A DNA stretch of 64,000 nucleotides from CAIQPS01 sp963721365. Lineage in GTDB: Bacteria; Actinomycetota; Thermoleophilia; RBG-16-64-13. Location of the stretch: NCBI GenBank assembly GCA_963721365.1, contig CAVRJE010000008.1, forward strand, positions 1-64,000, in the 5' to 3' direction. The translations under genes were made by a program, and so were the position numbers. This document shows positions 8,842 through 17,809 of this stretch, piece after piece; within the stretch, counting starts at the first letter, position 1; the number at the start of each line of letters is the position of its first letter. The notes beneath the pieces are model-generated. The model ran no database searches and had not been told where the DNA came from. It saw only the letters and a program-made list of their open reading frames with translations.

Positions 8842-9156
8842 TTATTCCCCGGTCGTTGGCCCGACAGCTGCGGCCTCTGTGAGCGTGTGGGCGCTCATCT
8901 TGTCGACGAGGTCCCGCGTCTGGCCTAGGCGTTCCTTGAAACCGTCGCTCGTCCACCACTGCTGTATGGTGTGGACGTCGGGCCATTCCCCCAGGCTTAC
9001 GAAATGGGTGGGCTCCTGGTCGTCACGCAGTAGCTTCGCCGAGCCGTTACGGTTGAACTGAGCTGTGTTCGCGGCGGCGATCTGTTTCCACTTCTCCACG
9101 AACTCCTGTTCCTTCCCCTCTTTGACGCGCCAGTCTATGAGCGTATACCCGGCCAT
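8842..9156 (-). CDS. Antibiotic biosynthesis monooxygenase (ABM) domain protein
   Basis: ATG 9156 is preceded by AAGGAGACGTGTG, a good binding site. The product has 104 residues and is a single ferredoxin-like alpha/beta barrel domain: GYTLIDWRVKEGKEQEFVEK (beta strand plus first helix), then FVSLGEWPDVHTIQQWW, ending TGE. Members of this family are dimers that act as cofactor-free monooxygenases, as haem-degrading enzymes, or have no known activity. The haem-ligand residues of IsdG are not recognisable, so the role stays open. It is adjacent to the nitroreductase remnant, and the two may once have been co-transcribed. Confidence 0.7.
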   Translation of the reverse strand: MAGYTLIDWRVKEGKEQEFVEKWKQIAAANTAQFNRNGSAKLLRDDQEPTHFVSLGEWPDVHTIQQWWTSDGFKERLGQTRDLVDKMSAHTLTEAAAVGPTTGE

Positions 9157-9311
9157 CACACGTCTCCTTGTGTGGACTTTGGCGATTGCCAGTGAGCTTC
9201 CCCAAAATACGCGGTCGTAATCGCTTCGGTGCCCGGCCAACAGGAATCACGGGGCGGAGAACGGTCTCGAGGCGGCGCGCTTCAGTCGAAGCGTACCAAC
9301 CTCCGTTTCGC

Positions 9312-9812
9312 TTAGGCCACCGCGAAGTGGACGATCACTCCGATCATCCACACCGATGCCGCAAGAGACACCATGAAGAACTCGACCAGCATGCCGATGC
9401 CCATCGCTTTGAGCGCCTCGACACTGGATCTCCCAGCCGACCGGACATCTCCACCTCGCACATACTCGCTCACGAACAGGCCGGCGGCGAAGCCGACGAA
9501 AAGACCGACCACGGGGATCACGAACATCCCGACGATGCCGGCCAGCACTGCTACGAGTATCGAGCGCTGTGGAATGTGCTGCTTCTTGAGCTTGCGGCCC
9601 GTCAGCAGGGTACTGGCCGACCAGCCAACGCAGACCAGCAGGGCTCCGATGCCCGCGGCTGTCCAGGAGGCGGCCGAGCCGAGGACCCACCCCCACGCGA
9701 TCAGCGCGACGAGGGCCACTGGGCTGCCGGGCAGCACCGGGAAGACCGTTCCGAACACGGCGACGGCCAAGAGAATGCCTGCCACGATGGTGACTATGAT
9801 GTCGGTGGTCAT
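9312..9812 (-). CDS. DUF456 family membrane protein
   Basis: An intact 166-residue, highly hydrophobic protein. The first segment contains FGTVFPVLPGSPVALVALIA, the P-x-L-P-G signature of DUF456. Glycine-zipper segments follow in the middle (GIVGMFVIPVVGLFVGFAAG). Four or five membrane spans are likely. The family occurs widely in Actinobacteria and Bacteroidetes without a proven function; the glycine-rich helices are typical of small pore-like or scaffold proteins. The start ATG 9812 has only a weak upstream purine stretch. Confidence 0.85.
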   Translation of the reverse strand: MTTDIIVTIVAGILLAVAVFGTVFPVLPGSPVALVALIAWGWVLGSAASWTAAGIGALLVCVGWSASTLLTGRKLKKQHIPQRSILVAVLAGIVGMFVIPVVGLFVGFAAGLFVSEYVRGGDVRSAGRSSVEALKAMGIGMLVEFFMVSLAASVWMIGVIVHFAVA

Positions 9813-9874
9813 GCTGGTACCGGAGTCCTTCTCGTCCTAGAAGAAAGGGCGCCCATGGACGACTTTCGTTGCAG

Positions 9875-10828
9875 TCAGCGCGCTGCCAGCGTTTCCAGAA
9901 ACCGAGTGAGGTGTTGGAGGAAGTCTGCAGGTCTCTCTTCCATCACCAAGTGTCCGGCCTCTGGGACGACCACGAGCTCAGCGCCGGGGATCGCGGCTGC
10001 TACCCGCCTACTATCGTCGGGCGAGACGATCCGGTCCGAGTCGCCGGTGATCACCAGGGTGGGGACCGAGACCTCACTCAGCCGGTCGGCCAGATCACCG
10101 TTGCCGGCGGCCAAGGTGAATTCCCACAGACCGCGGTCCCAGTCATCCACCTGCAGCGGCTTCTTGTAGCCCTCCCGCACTTCCGGCGTTATGAGGGAGG
10201 AGTCGGCGTAGGAGCGATCCAGCACCGATTCGAGCGAACCGACCAGGCGCCGAGCGACGAGGGGGCCGAGTCGCCGTATCTGCGGGATGCGAAGCAGAGG
10301 CTTGATCCACGAGGGGGGTCCGCCCCCGTACACGGCCGGAGCGACCAGTACCAGGGCCTTCACCCGCTCCGGGTGCGAGAGCGCCATCTGCAGGGCGACC
10401 GCAGCACCGGCCGAGTGGCCGACGAGCACCGCCTCGTCAAGACCCAGTTCGTCCATCATTCCTATGGTCAGTCCGACCTGGCTCTCCATCGAGTAGGGGT
10501 TGCCATCCGTCCATTCGCCGGGAAGGGGGTGGGTGGTCAGACCGAACCCGGGCCGGTCGAAAGCGACCACCCGATGCTCGGAAGCCAAGGCCGGCAGCGC
10601 GTCCCGCCAGGAGAAGGTGCTTCCCCCGAACCCGTGGAGCATCACGATGCCCGGAGCGCCGGTACCGGCGTCCTTGTAGTGCACGTCGAGTCTGGCTGTA
10701 CCGACCGCGTCGCCCATGGCGACGAAACGGCTGTCCGCATCGGCCAGTTCTTGGGGCGGGACGGTCGCTTCTGGAGGTCGTATCGGTACGAGGAACGGTC
10801 CCACGAGAATCACCAGCAGGCGCAACAA
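9875..10828 (-). CDS. Alpha/beta hydrolase, membrane-anchored or exported
   Basis: An intact 317-residue protein. The N-terminal 17 residues (LLVILVGPFLVPI) form a hydrophobic anchor or signal. The alpha/beta-hydrolase elements are in order: MLHGFGGSTFSW (oxyanion loop), FDRPGFG, the nucleophile elbow GHSAGAA, the acid in TGDSDRIV and the catalytic His in EAGHLVMEE. The closest architecture is the esterase/C-C hydrolase/haloalkane-dehalogenase group. Substrate cannot be inferred; an esterase or lipase acting at the membrane is the safest reading. TTG 10828 overlaps the 3' end of the DUF3068 gene by 19 nt, so the two are probably translated together. Confidence 0.8.
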   Translation of the reverse strand: MLRLLVILVGPFLVPIRPPEATVPPQELADADSRFVAMGDAVGTARLDVHYKDAGTGAPGIVMLHGFGGSTFSWRDALPALASEHRVVAFDRPGFGLTTHPLPGEWTDGNPYSMESQVGLTIGMMDELGLDEAVLVGHSAGAAVALQMALSHPERVKALVLVAPAVYGGGPPSWIKPLLRIPQIRRLGPLVARRLVGSLESVLDRSYADSSLITPEVREGYKKPLQVDDWDRGLWEFTLAAGNGDLADRLSEVSVPTLVITGDSDRIVSPDDSRRVAAAIPGAELVVVPEAGHLVMEERPADFLQHLTRFLETLAAR

Positions 10829-12072
10829 TCCAGCGTACCCGGCCGCTTCGCTTTGGAAATCGAGGTGGCGACGGCTTTCAGCCGGCAGGGGTGACGACCT
10901 TGCGGCGTCTTGTAGAGAAGGAATCCACCCAGGGCCAGCGCGATGACACCGACGATCACGATGATCAGAGGTATCCAGAGGCCGACCAAGCTCAGCAAGG
11001 AGGCCTTGTTCTGGGCGTCCGCGGCAAGAGCTTTCTCGCTGGTCGCGACGATGCTCATGCTCTGGTTGTACACCTTCGTAGACCCCGCCTGTCCCAACTG
11101 GCCGGCCGCCTGCATGGCAGCCTTGATCGCCGGGCCTATCGTGGGATCGTTCGCGTACTTGCCCATGATCGCGAATGCTCCGAGGAGATTGGTGGTGTCC
11201 AGATCCATGAGGGTGGTGCGGTCGAAGTCGGCCCCGACCGTGGCGCCGGTCTTCTCCTCGATGTAGATGACGTCCCCGCTCTCCTGCGAATAGATCACCT
11301 TGATGGGTTGCTGCGCGATCGCCTGGAGCGCCTGCAGATCCTCAGGTGAGGCCACCGTGGCCAGTCCGGCCATCAGGGCGCCGAGATCGAGGCCCTTGGC
11401 TTTGAGTTGGGCGCTGAGTTGCGCAAAGGTCAACTCCATGGGCAGGCCCTGTGCCCCCAGGACCGCTTGCGCGATGGGTGGGTAGTACTCAGCGGCCGGG
11501 CGCGTGGCGTCGATCTTCACGGCGGTGATCCCCAGGCCGTTGTAGTCCTCGATCTTCTCCGCGGCCTTCACATCGAACGCCTTGTTGACGTCGTTGAAGA
11601 ACGCCGAGAGGGTGTCTCCGGCCGCGAGGCCGCCGGGGAAGAGCGGGCCATAATGGCCGGCCCGGTCGCTCAGCACGATCTTCGGGCTGTAGGCCCAGTT
11701 CTCATTGCTCGGGACGCACAGGCGCGACTTCCGGTCGAGTGCGTACTGGGCGATCTGGGCAGGCCGCTCCTGCCCGGCGAGGGTCATGGCGATGGTGTCG
11801 CGGCATACCGCGGTGCCGGAAGTGTACTGGTCAGAGACCGAGGCGAACGTCCGAAGGACGGTGAAGGGGATGGCCACCTCTTTGCCGGCCGGAAGCGCCT
11901 GCCCGGTCGCGGAATCGACGTACTGGGTCAGTGTCCCTTCGAAATCCATGGTGACGTCGATATCGCTCGGCAGCTTCGTTAGCGCGGGCCCAAGCACCAC
12001 CCACCACACGATCGCCACCGCGACCAGCACTACCCCCACAGCGCCGAGTATCATGCCTGGCTTCTTGCCCAC
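10810..12072 (-). CDS. DUF3068 (PorA-like) family protein
   Basis: GTG 12072 is preceded by GAGGGGGG. The product has about 420 residues: a short cytoplasmic start, a first transmembrane helix (GAVGVVLVAVAIVWWVVLG), a long extracytoplasmic domain beginning PSDIDVTMDFEGTLTQYVDS, and a second helix near the C terminus (LWIPLIIVIVGVIALALGGF). This two-helix layout with a large external domain is the DUF3068 signature, a family known in Actinobacteria and named after an associated porin, although pore activity is unproven for most members. The last 35 residues after LYKTPQG look unlike the family, and a late frameshift is possible. It overlaps the hydrolase gene downstream. Confidence 0.75.
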   Translation of the reverse strand: MGKKPGMILGAVGVVLVAVAIVWWVVLGPALTKLPSDIDVTMDFEGTLTQYVDSATGQALPAGKEVAIPFTVLRTFASVSDQYTSGTAVCRDTIAMTLAGQERPAQIAQYALDRKSRLCVPSNENWAYSPKIVLSDRAGHYGPLFPGGLAAGDTLSAFFNDVNKAFDVKAAEKIEDYNGLGITAVKIDATRPAAEYYPPIAQAVLGAQGLPMELTFAQLSAQLKAKGLDLGALMAGLATVASPEDLQALQAIAQQPIKVIYSQESGDVIYIEEKTGATVGADFDRTTLMDLDTTNLLGAFAIMGKYANDPTIGPAIKAAMQAAGQLGQAGSTKVYNQSMSIVATSEKALAADAQNKASLLSLVGLWIPLIIVIVGVIALALGGFLLYKTPQGRHPCRLKAVATSISKAKRPGTLDCCACW

Positions 12073-12193
12073 GTGAACCCCCCTCACGCCAGAAGTGACC
12101 GAACAGGACTGTGCACGCTCGAAGCGCATGCGCAACGAACTGCTGCTGCCATTAAGAAGGAGCGGCCGCCCTTTTGTCAACGTGGGTGCACTC

Positions 12194-12214
12194 GGGAGGC
12201 CGATTAGGCCTCCC
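12194..12214 (-). terminator. Strong hairpin after tRNA-Leu, probable end of the ppx/tRNA transcript
   Basis: GGGAGGCC (12194-12201) and GGCCTCCC (12207-12214) form a perfect 8-bp stem with a 5-nt loop, 17 nt downstream of the tRNA on the minus strand. No U-run follows, so it is either a weak intrinsic terminator or a processing/stability hairpin. Confidence 0.45.
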
Positions 12215-12230
12215 TGGGGGCCGCGACGAA

Positions 12231-12312
12231 TGCCGGAGGCGGGACTCGAACCCGCATGGGCATAGCCCTACGGTGTTTAAGACCGTTGCGTCTGCCATTC
12301 CGCCACTCCGGC
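12231..12312 (-). tRNA. tRNA-Leu (UAA)
   Basis: An 82-nt class II tRNA on the minus strand. The acceptor stem is GCCGGAG paired with CTCCGGC plus discriminator A. The anticodon stem is ACGGT/ACCGT with loop CTTAAAC, giving anticodon UAA. A long variable arm lies between the anticodon stem and the TTCGAGT loop, as expected for leucine. CCA is not encoded. It follows ppx directly, the same position as in the mycobacterial cluster. Confidence 0.95.
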
Positions 12313-12328
12313 CGGGACGGCTACTACG

Positions 12329-13232
12329 TTAGCACGGGGCCGCGAGTACCAGACCGTCGAGAAGGTCGCGTTCGGAGACAGTCAACTCCTCGTAGCCAAG
12401 CGCTTCCATCGCCGCCTTCACGATGACCGCTCCCCCGACGATCACCGGGGCGCGCCCCGCCTGCACGCACGGCAGAGCAGCCCGCTCCGCCACCGTCATC
12501 CCCGCCAATCTGGCGATGAGGCCATCCACCGATTCCAGCGATAGCGTCCGTAGATGGATGGCTTCTGAAGCGTAGCTCTGCAGGCCGGCATCCAGACAGG
12601 CCAGGGTGGTGACGGTCCCGGCGACGCCGACCAGCCGCCCCGTCCCGGCTCCGAACCGGGGTCGCAGCAGCTCCAGGGCGGACGCCGCCTCCCCGTGCAC
12701 CGCGGCCAACTCCCTGGGAGACGGCGGATCGGAAGCGATCCACCGCTCCGTGGCCCTGCTCGCTCCCAGGTCGAGGCTGACCGCTTCAACCCCGCCGTCC
12801 GGCACACGCTTGATCAACTCGGTGCTGCCGCCCCCCACGTCGAGGACAACGAAATCGCCCCGTACGTCGAGGGACGCTCCGGTGTATGCCAGTTCAGCCT
12901 CTTCCTCCCCACTCAGCACCACCGCACTGGCCTGGTTTTCCGCACCAAGAGCGCGGATGAACTCAGCACCGTCGGCAGCTTCACGGGTGGCGCTGGTGCC
13001 GGCGACGAGGATGCCCGCCGCTCCCAGCCGCCACGCTTCTTGGGCATATCTCGCCACTGCCGCCCGGGTCCGCGAGGCTGCCGCCTCCCCCAGGCGTCCT
13101 CCCGGCCGCAATCCCTCGCCCAGCCTCGTCACCTCCGCCTCGCCGGAAGATCTGCTCTGGCCGGCCTGACTGGACGTCGGCCACAAGAAGCCGGACTGAG
13201 ATGGTGCCGACGTCGATGGCCGCCACCCTCAC
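12329..13232 (-). CDS. ppx: Exopolyphosphatase/guanosine pentaphosphate phosphatase (Ppx/GppA), frameshifted
   Basis: About 300 residues of the sugar-kinase/HSP70 superfamily. The N terminus is VAAIDVGTISVRLLVADV (phosphate-1 loop). After a one-base shift near 13148 it continues with VTRLGEGL, GTSATREA, LSGEEEAELAYTGA, VLDVGGGSTEL (the phosphate-2 loop) and GVAGTVTTLACL. These enzymes release phosphate from polyphosphate ends or convert pppGpp to ppGpp; the short actinobacterial form seen here lacks the C-terminal HD-like domain of E. coli Ppx. The start is GTG 13232 or GTG 13226; the former overlaps a potential DUF501 stop as GTGA. The position between DUF501 and tRNA-Leu matches the conserved actinobacterial block. 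Confidence 0.88.
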
Positions 13233-13793
13233 TCCGCCGCAGCCTGTCGTCCAGCGCGCGCACCTGTCGTCGGTGCACCAGAGCGTCTCCCGCGGGGGAA
13301 GGAACCGGTCCCAGGCTTCCGCCGCGGCCGCACCACACTCCCCCTCAAGCCACCCTGACGTTGCAGCCAGCAGGGCCGCCGCGTAGGCATGAAGACACGA
13401 GGCCGTTTCCGGCCCCTCGGGGCCCCCTATCCCGGCCTCCGGCCGCGGATCGCCGGCCGGGGCGAGATCTGCCCGGCGGCTGCGATAGGCCCGGGTCACC
13501 TCGTCCAGAGCCCGGCGCAGCTCGGGGTCGCCGCCGCAGGCCGATTTCAGACGCCGCACTCCCCCGGCCGATTCCGCGCGGCTGATGGCCGTCGTGGCGG
13601 ATGGGCACGTGAGGTACAGCAAGGTCGGGTTCGGCATGCCGCCGAGAGTGGGTGAGGTCTCGATCACGGCCGGCCGCCCGAACGGGCAGCGCACGGCGAT
13701 CCCGGTCACGTCACGAGCCGTTCTCCCCAGTTGCCCCGACACCGTGACGAGATCGGAGGCGGAGACGGTCCTGCTCCCCGCCGGCGAGCTCAC
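13229..13793 (-). CDS. DUF501 family protein
   Basis: GTG 13793 overlaps the stop of the preceding small gene by 4 nt (GTGA). The N-terminal half carries the family signature: VSGQLGRTARDVTGIAVRCP, FGRPAVIETSPTLG and PNPTLLYLTCP, followed by SRAESAGGVRRL. The C-terminal half has CLHAYAAALLA and ends around WCTDDRCARW. As assembled the frame runs without a stop into the ppx start; a single late indel would restore a TGA overlapping the ppx GTG. I place the end there. The biochemical function is unknown. It is always found between the DivIC-like gene and ppx in Actinobacteria, which suggests a link to division or envelope growth. Confidence 0.8.
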
Positions 13794-14061
13794 GAAGTGG
13801 TAGTGGTGATGGGAAGCAGCTTGAAGGTGCCCGTGTCCCCCTGAGACCCGTCAAAGGCGGAACTGGTGGCCGCCACACCGGCGAGCGCGATCACGATGGC
13901 CACGAGAACGAGGACGATCACGGCCGCTCACGCGCGAGCGTCGCCTGTCCCGGCCTCGTTCGGCTGCGGGCGGCACGTCTCCGCCACCGTCCGGCTCTTC
14001 TGGCGCCGCCGCCGTTGGCCCGGTATACCCGCCGCTCGTCCTCTGCGTACGTCGATGGCAT
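13790..14061 (-). CDS. Small basic membrane protein between divIC and DUF501, frameshifted
   Basis: ATG 14061 lies 7 nt after the divIC stop. The first about 45 residues are very basic (MPSTYAEDERRVYRANGGG followed by an Arg-rich stretch). After a shift near 13930 comes a hydrophobic helix (AVIVLVLVAIVIALAGVAAT) and a short extracytoplasmic tail that ends in four Thr and Ser before TGA 13790, overlapping the DUF501 start. The tight spacing on both sides supports a real gene of about 90 residues. I know no named family. A small bitopic protein in a division-related operon could be a divisome accessory; that is inference. Confidence 0.45.
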
Positions 14062-14068
14062 GGCGCGT

Positions 14069-14607
14069 TTAGAACAGGCCGCGGATGGCCGCGAGCATTC
14101 TCTCGAGGAAGCCGGGGGACTGCGCGCCGTCGGTCTCGGCGCCGTCGGTCTCGGCGGCGTTCGCGCTCTCGGTCTGCACGGCCGGGGCTCCCGACCCGAG
14201 ATCGCCCACAACTCCAGCCCCGATTCCCGACCCGGTGGCCAGCGACGCCGGCCCGGCGGCAGCCGCCGCGCCGTATCGCCCGCGGGCTTGGTCACGATGA
14301 ACAGTTCCTCGCCGGGGCGCACGTACGTCAGTTGCTGGCGGGCCAGGGTCTCGAGGTACCCGGTCTCGCTGAGCTTCGCAAGCTGGCCCTGCAGGTCTGC
14401 CTTCTGCGTCTGGAGGGTGTCCACCTTCGCCGTCGCCTTCTGCAGGCGGGCGCTCGCATCCTGGTAATGAGTCAGAGGCCCGATGTTGACCAGGAAGGCG
14501 ACGACGACCACCGCGACCACCGCGAACAGTATGAGCCATCGTCGCCGCGCGGCCTGTGAGGACCGCTGGCGCCTGGTCGGCATCGTGCGAGCGCTTGACT
14601 GGGTCAT
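14069..14607 (-). CDS. FtsB/DivIC septum formation initiator protein, frameshifted
   Basis: About 180 residues: a basic cytoplasmic N terminus (PTRRQRSSQAARRR), one transmembrane helix (WLILFAVVAVVVVAFLVNIG), then a heptad-patterned coiled coil (LQKATAKVDTLQTQKADLQG) and the conserved YLETLARQQLTYVRPGEELF that closes FtsB/DivIC domains. A shift near 14285 separates this from a low-complexity Ala/Gly/Thr tail ending FLERMLAAIRGLF. The protein bridges FtsL and FtsQ in the divisome. The position after eno is the actinobacterial standard (Rv1024-like). Confidence 0.85.
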
Positions 14608-14630
14608 GGTCTAAGTACTATTCGCCGCTT

Positions 14631-15916
<1,286 letters not shown>

Positions 15917-15920
<4 letters not shown>

Positions 15921-16711
15921 TGCTTCTGCTCCTTCTTCGCCTGCTGGTAGTAGGACTCTTGCTCCTGCAACTCCATGTCTTCGAACACGCGGCCGTCTTC
16001 TCCTGCCGATCTCGCCGCGGCCTCCACCCGGTCCCTGAAGCGAAGAGCGGTGCGGCGGAGGGCCAGTTCCGGATCCACCTTCAGCTTGCGGGCTAGGTTC
16101 ACCACCGAGAACAACAGGTCGCCGACCTCCGCGGCGAGCCTCTCGGGATCGCCTCCCGCGGCCAGTTCCTCCGCGATCTCGGCCGTCTCCTCCTCCACCT
16201 TGGCCATGACGTCAGGCGCGTTCTCCCAGTCGAAGCCCACGGCTGCCGCCCGCTGCTGTACCTTCTGGGCGAGCAGGGTCGAGGGAAAGACGGCGGGGAC
16301 GTCGTGAAAGATGCCCTCGCGCCCCTCGGAATCCCGCTTGATGGCATCCCAGGTCCGGCGAACGTCTTCCGGCGTATCCGCCTGGGCGTCCCCGAAGATG
16401 TGCGGATGCCGGCGCACCAGCTTGGCGTGGATGCCGGCGGCCACGTCGCCCAGATCGTAGAGGTCCTGCTCTTCGGCGACGCTGGCCAGGAAATACACCT
16501 GAAAGAGCAGGTCGCCCAGCTCGCCGCGCACGGCGTCGTCGCCTCGGGTCTCCCGCTCGTGGATGGCGTCGGCCAGTTCGTGGGTCTCCTCGAGGGTGTA
16601 GGCGATGATGCTTTCCTGGGTCTGCTTGCGATCCCAGGGGCATTCGCGCCTGAGCCTCATGGTGAGGTCGTAAAGACGGCCAAGCTCGAAGACTATCGGC
16701 TCACGCCCCAT
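15917..16711 (-). CDS. mazG: Nucleoside triphosphate pyrophosphohydrolase MazG
   Basis: Intact, 264 residues, with tandem MazG domains. The first has LRRECPWDRKQTQESI and the metal-binding EETHELADAIHE with GELGDLLFQVYF. The second has EETAEIAEEL and EVGDLLFSVVNLARKL. It hydrolyses (d)NTPs to monophosphates and pyrophosphate and removes damaged nucleotides; in mycobacteria the orthologue is part of the oxidative stress response. The 3' end overlaps eno by 4 nt and the PPIase lipoprotein gene ends 9 nt upstream. Confidence 0.95.
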
Positions 16712-16720
16712 CGCCGCTCC

Positions 16721-17809
16721 CTACCCCCCGCTCGAGCCGGTCGTGAGCGGGCTCGACGTGGTCGTGGTTTTCGCCTTCGGCGCCGGCGTGAGCCCGGATC
16801 TGTACGCCACGCCCAGCTTGTCCTCCATGCCCAGGAGCCAGGCGTCCCAGGTCTCGGCCTGACGCATGGCAAGCAGGGAGCTGCGGATCTTCTCTTTCAC
16901 CTGGTCATATGGCAACTGCGACTCCGGCGTGATGTCGATCACCTGGATCAGGTGATACCCGTACTCGGTCCTCACCGGCTGCGAGAGCTCGCCCTTCTTG
17001 AGGCTGAACACCACTTCTTCGAACTCGGGCACCATTTGCCCACGAATGATGTTCCCCAACTCGCCCCCGGAATCGCCCGTGGACGTGTCGTCTGAGTACT
17101 TCCGCGCCTCGGTGCCGAAGTCGGCGCCGTTCTGGATCTCACTCCGCACTTTTTCGGCTTCCGCCCTGGCCGCATCCCAGTCGCTCTCGGTGGGTGTCAT
17201 GGCCCCGCCGCCCCCGGCCGCCATGGCAAACGGCGAGATGAGGATATGCTGGGTCTCGCGGACTTCGGGCTCGGTGTAGTCACCTTTGTGACTGTCGTAG
17301 TAGGCCCTCACCTCGTCCTCGGTGACGGTCACGTCCTTGGTCACCGCCCCCTTCATGGCATCGATGAGCAGTTGCTCGCGCACGGACTCCTTGAACTGCT
17401 CGAGGGTGAGCCTCTGCTTCTCTAGGGCGTCGTCGAACCTCTTCTGGTCGCCCTGGAACATCTCTTTGATATCGGCGACCTGAGCCTGCACTTCCTTCTC
17501 GGTGACCTTGATCCCGAACTTGGGCGCTTGCTGGCGAAGCACCTCGAGCGTCACAAGGTATTGCGCCAGGCTCTGCTGAAAGGTGCGGTATTCCTTGCTC
17601 TGCGTCTTCTTGTCGGGCACGCGGCCGGCGGCCTCGTACGCGGCCTGAAGCTTGTCAAACTGCTCCTGGGTGACGAGGGCTTGGCCCACCTGGGCCACGG
17701 CCCCCTGGGGCAACTCCCCTCCGCAGCCGTAGATCGCCAGGATCGAGGGCAGGAGAAGGAGGGCGAAGGCGAGCCTGCGGATCTTCCTGGATCTATTCTT
17801 GTAGGTCAC
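16721..17809 (-). CDS. Peptidyl-prolyl isomerase lipoprotein (SurA/PrsA type)
   Basis: GTG 17809 follows GGAGAGG. About 362 residues: a lipoprotein signal with lipobox IYGC, an N-terminal SurA-like helical domain (VGQALVTQEQFDKLQAAYEA), and a parvulin PPIase domain with ETQHILISPF, GDSGGELGNIIRGQMVPEFE and YGYHLIQVIDITPE. It sits on the outer face of the membrane and should fold exported proteins. A low-complexity Thr/Ser tail ends the protein. It replaces the lipoprotein LpqU found at this point in mycobacteria. The start overlaps the end of mfd by 17 nt. Confidence 0.9.
   Translation of the reverse strand: MTYKNRSRKIRRLAFALLLLPSILAIYGCGGELPQGAVAQVGQALVTQEQFDKLQAAYEAAGRVPDKKTQSKEYRTFQQSLAQYLVTLEVLRQQAPKFGIKVTEKEVQAQVADIKEMFQGDQKRFDDALEKQRLTLEQFKESVREQLLIDAMKGAVTKDVTVTEDEVRAYYDSHKGDYTEPEVRETQHILISPFAMAAGGGGAMTPTESDWDAARAEAEKVRSEIQNGADFGTEARKYSDDTSTGDSGGELGNIIRGQMVPEFEEVVFSLKKGELSQPVRTEYGYHLIQVIDITPESQLPYDQVKEKIRSSLLAMRQAETWDAWLLGMEDKLGVAYRSGLTPAPKAKTTTTSSPLTTGSSGG

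Noticed and set aside
13205..13793. DUF501-Ppx fusion protein
   Set aside because: The frame is open across the joint, but ppx has its own start and a one-base indel gives a TGA overlapping the GTG. The two are separate genes in other Actinobacteria.
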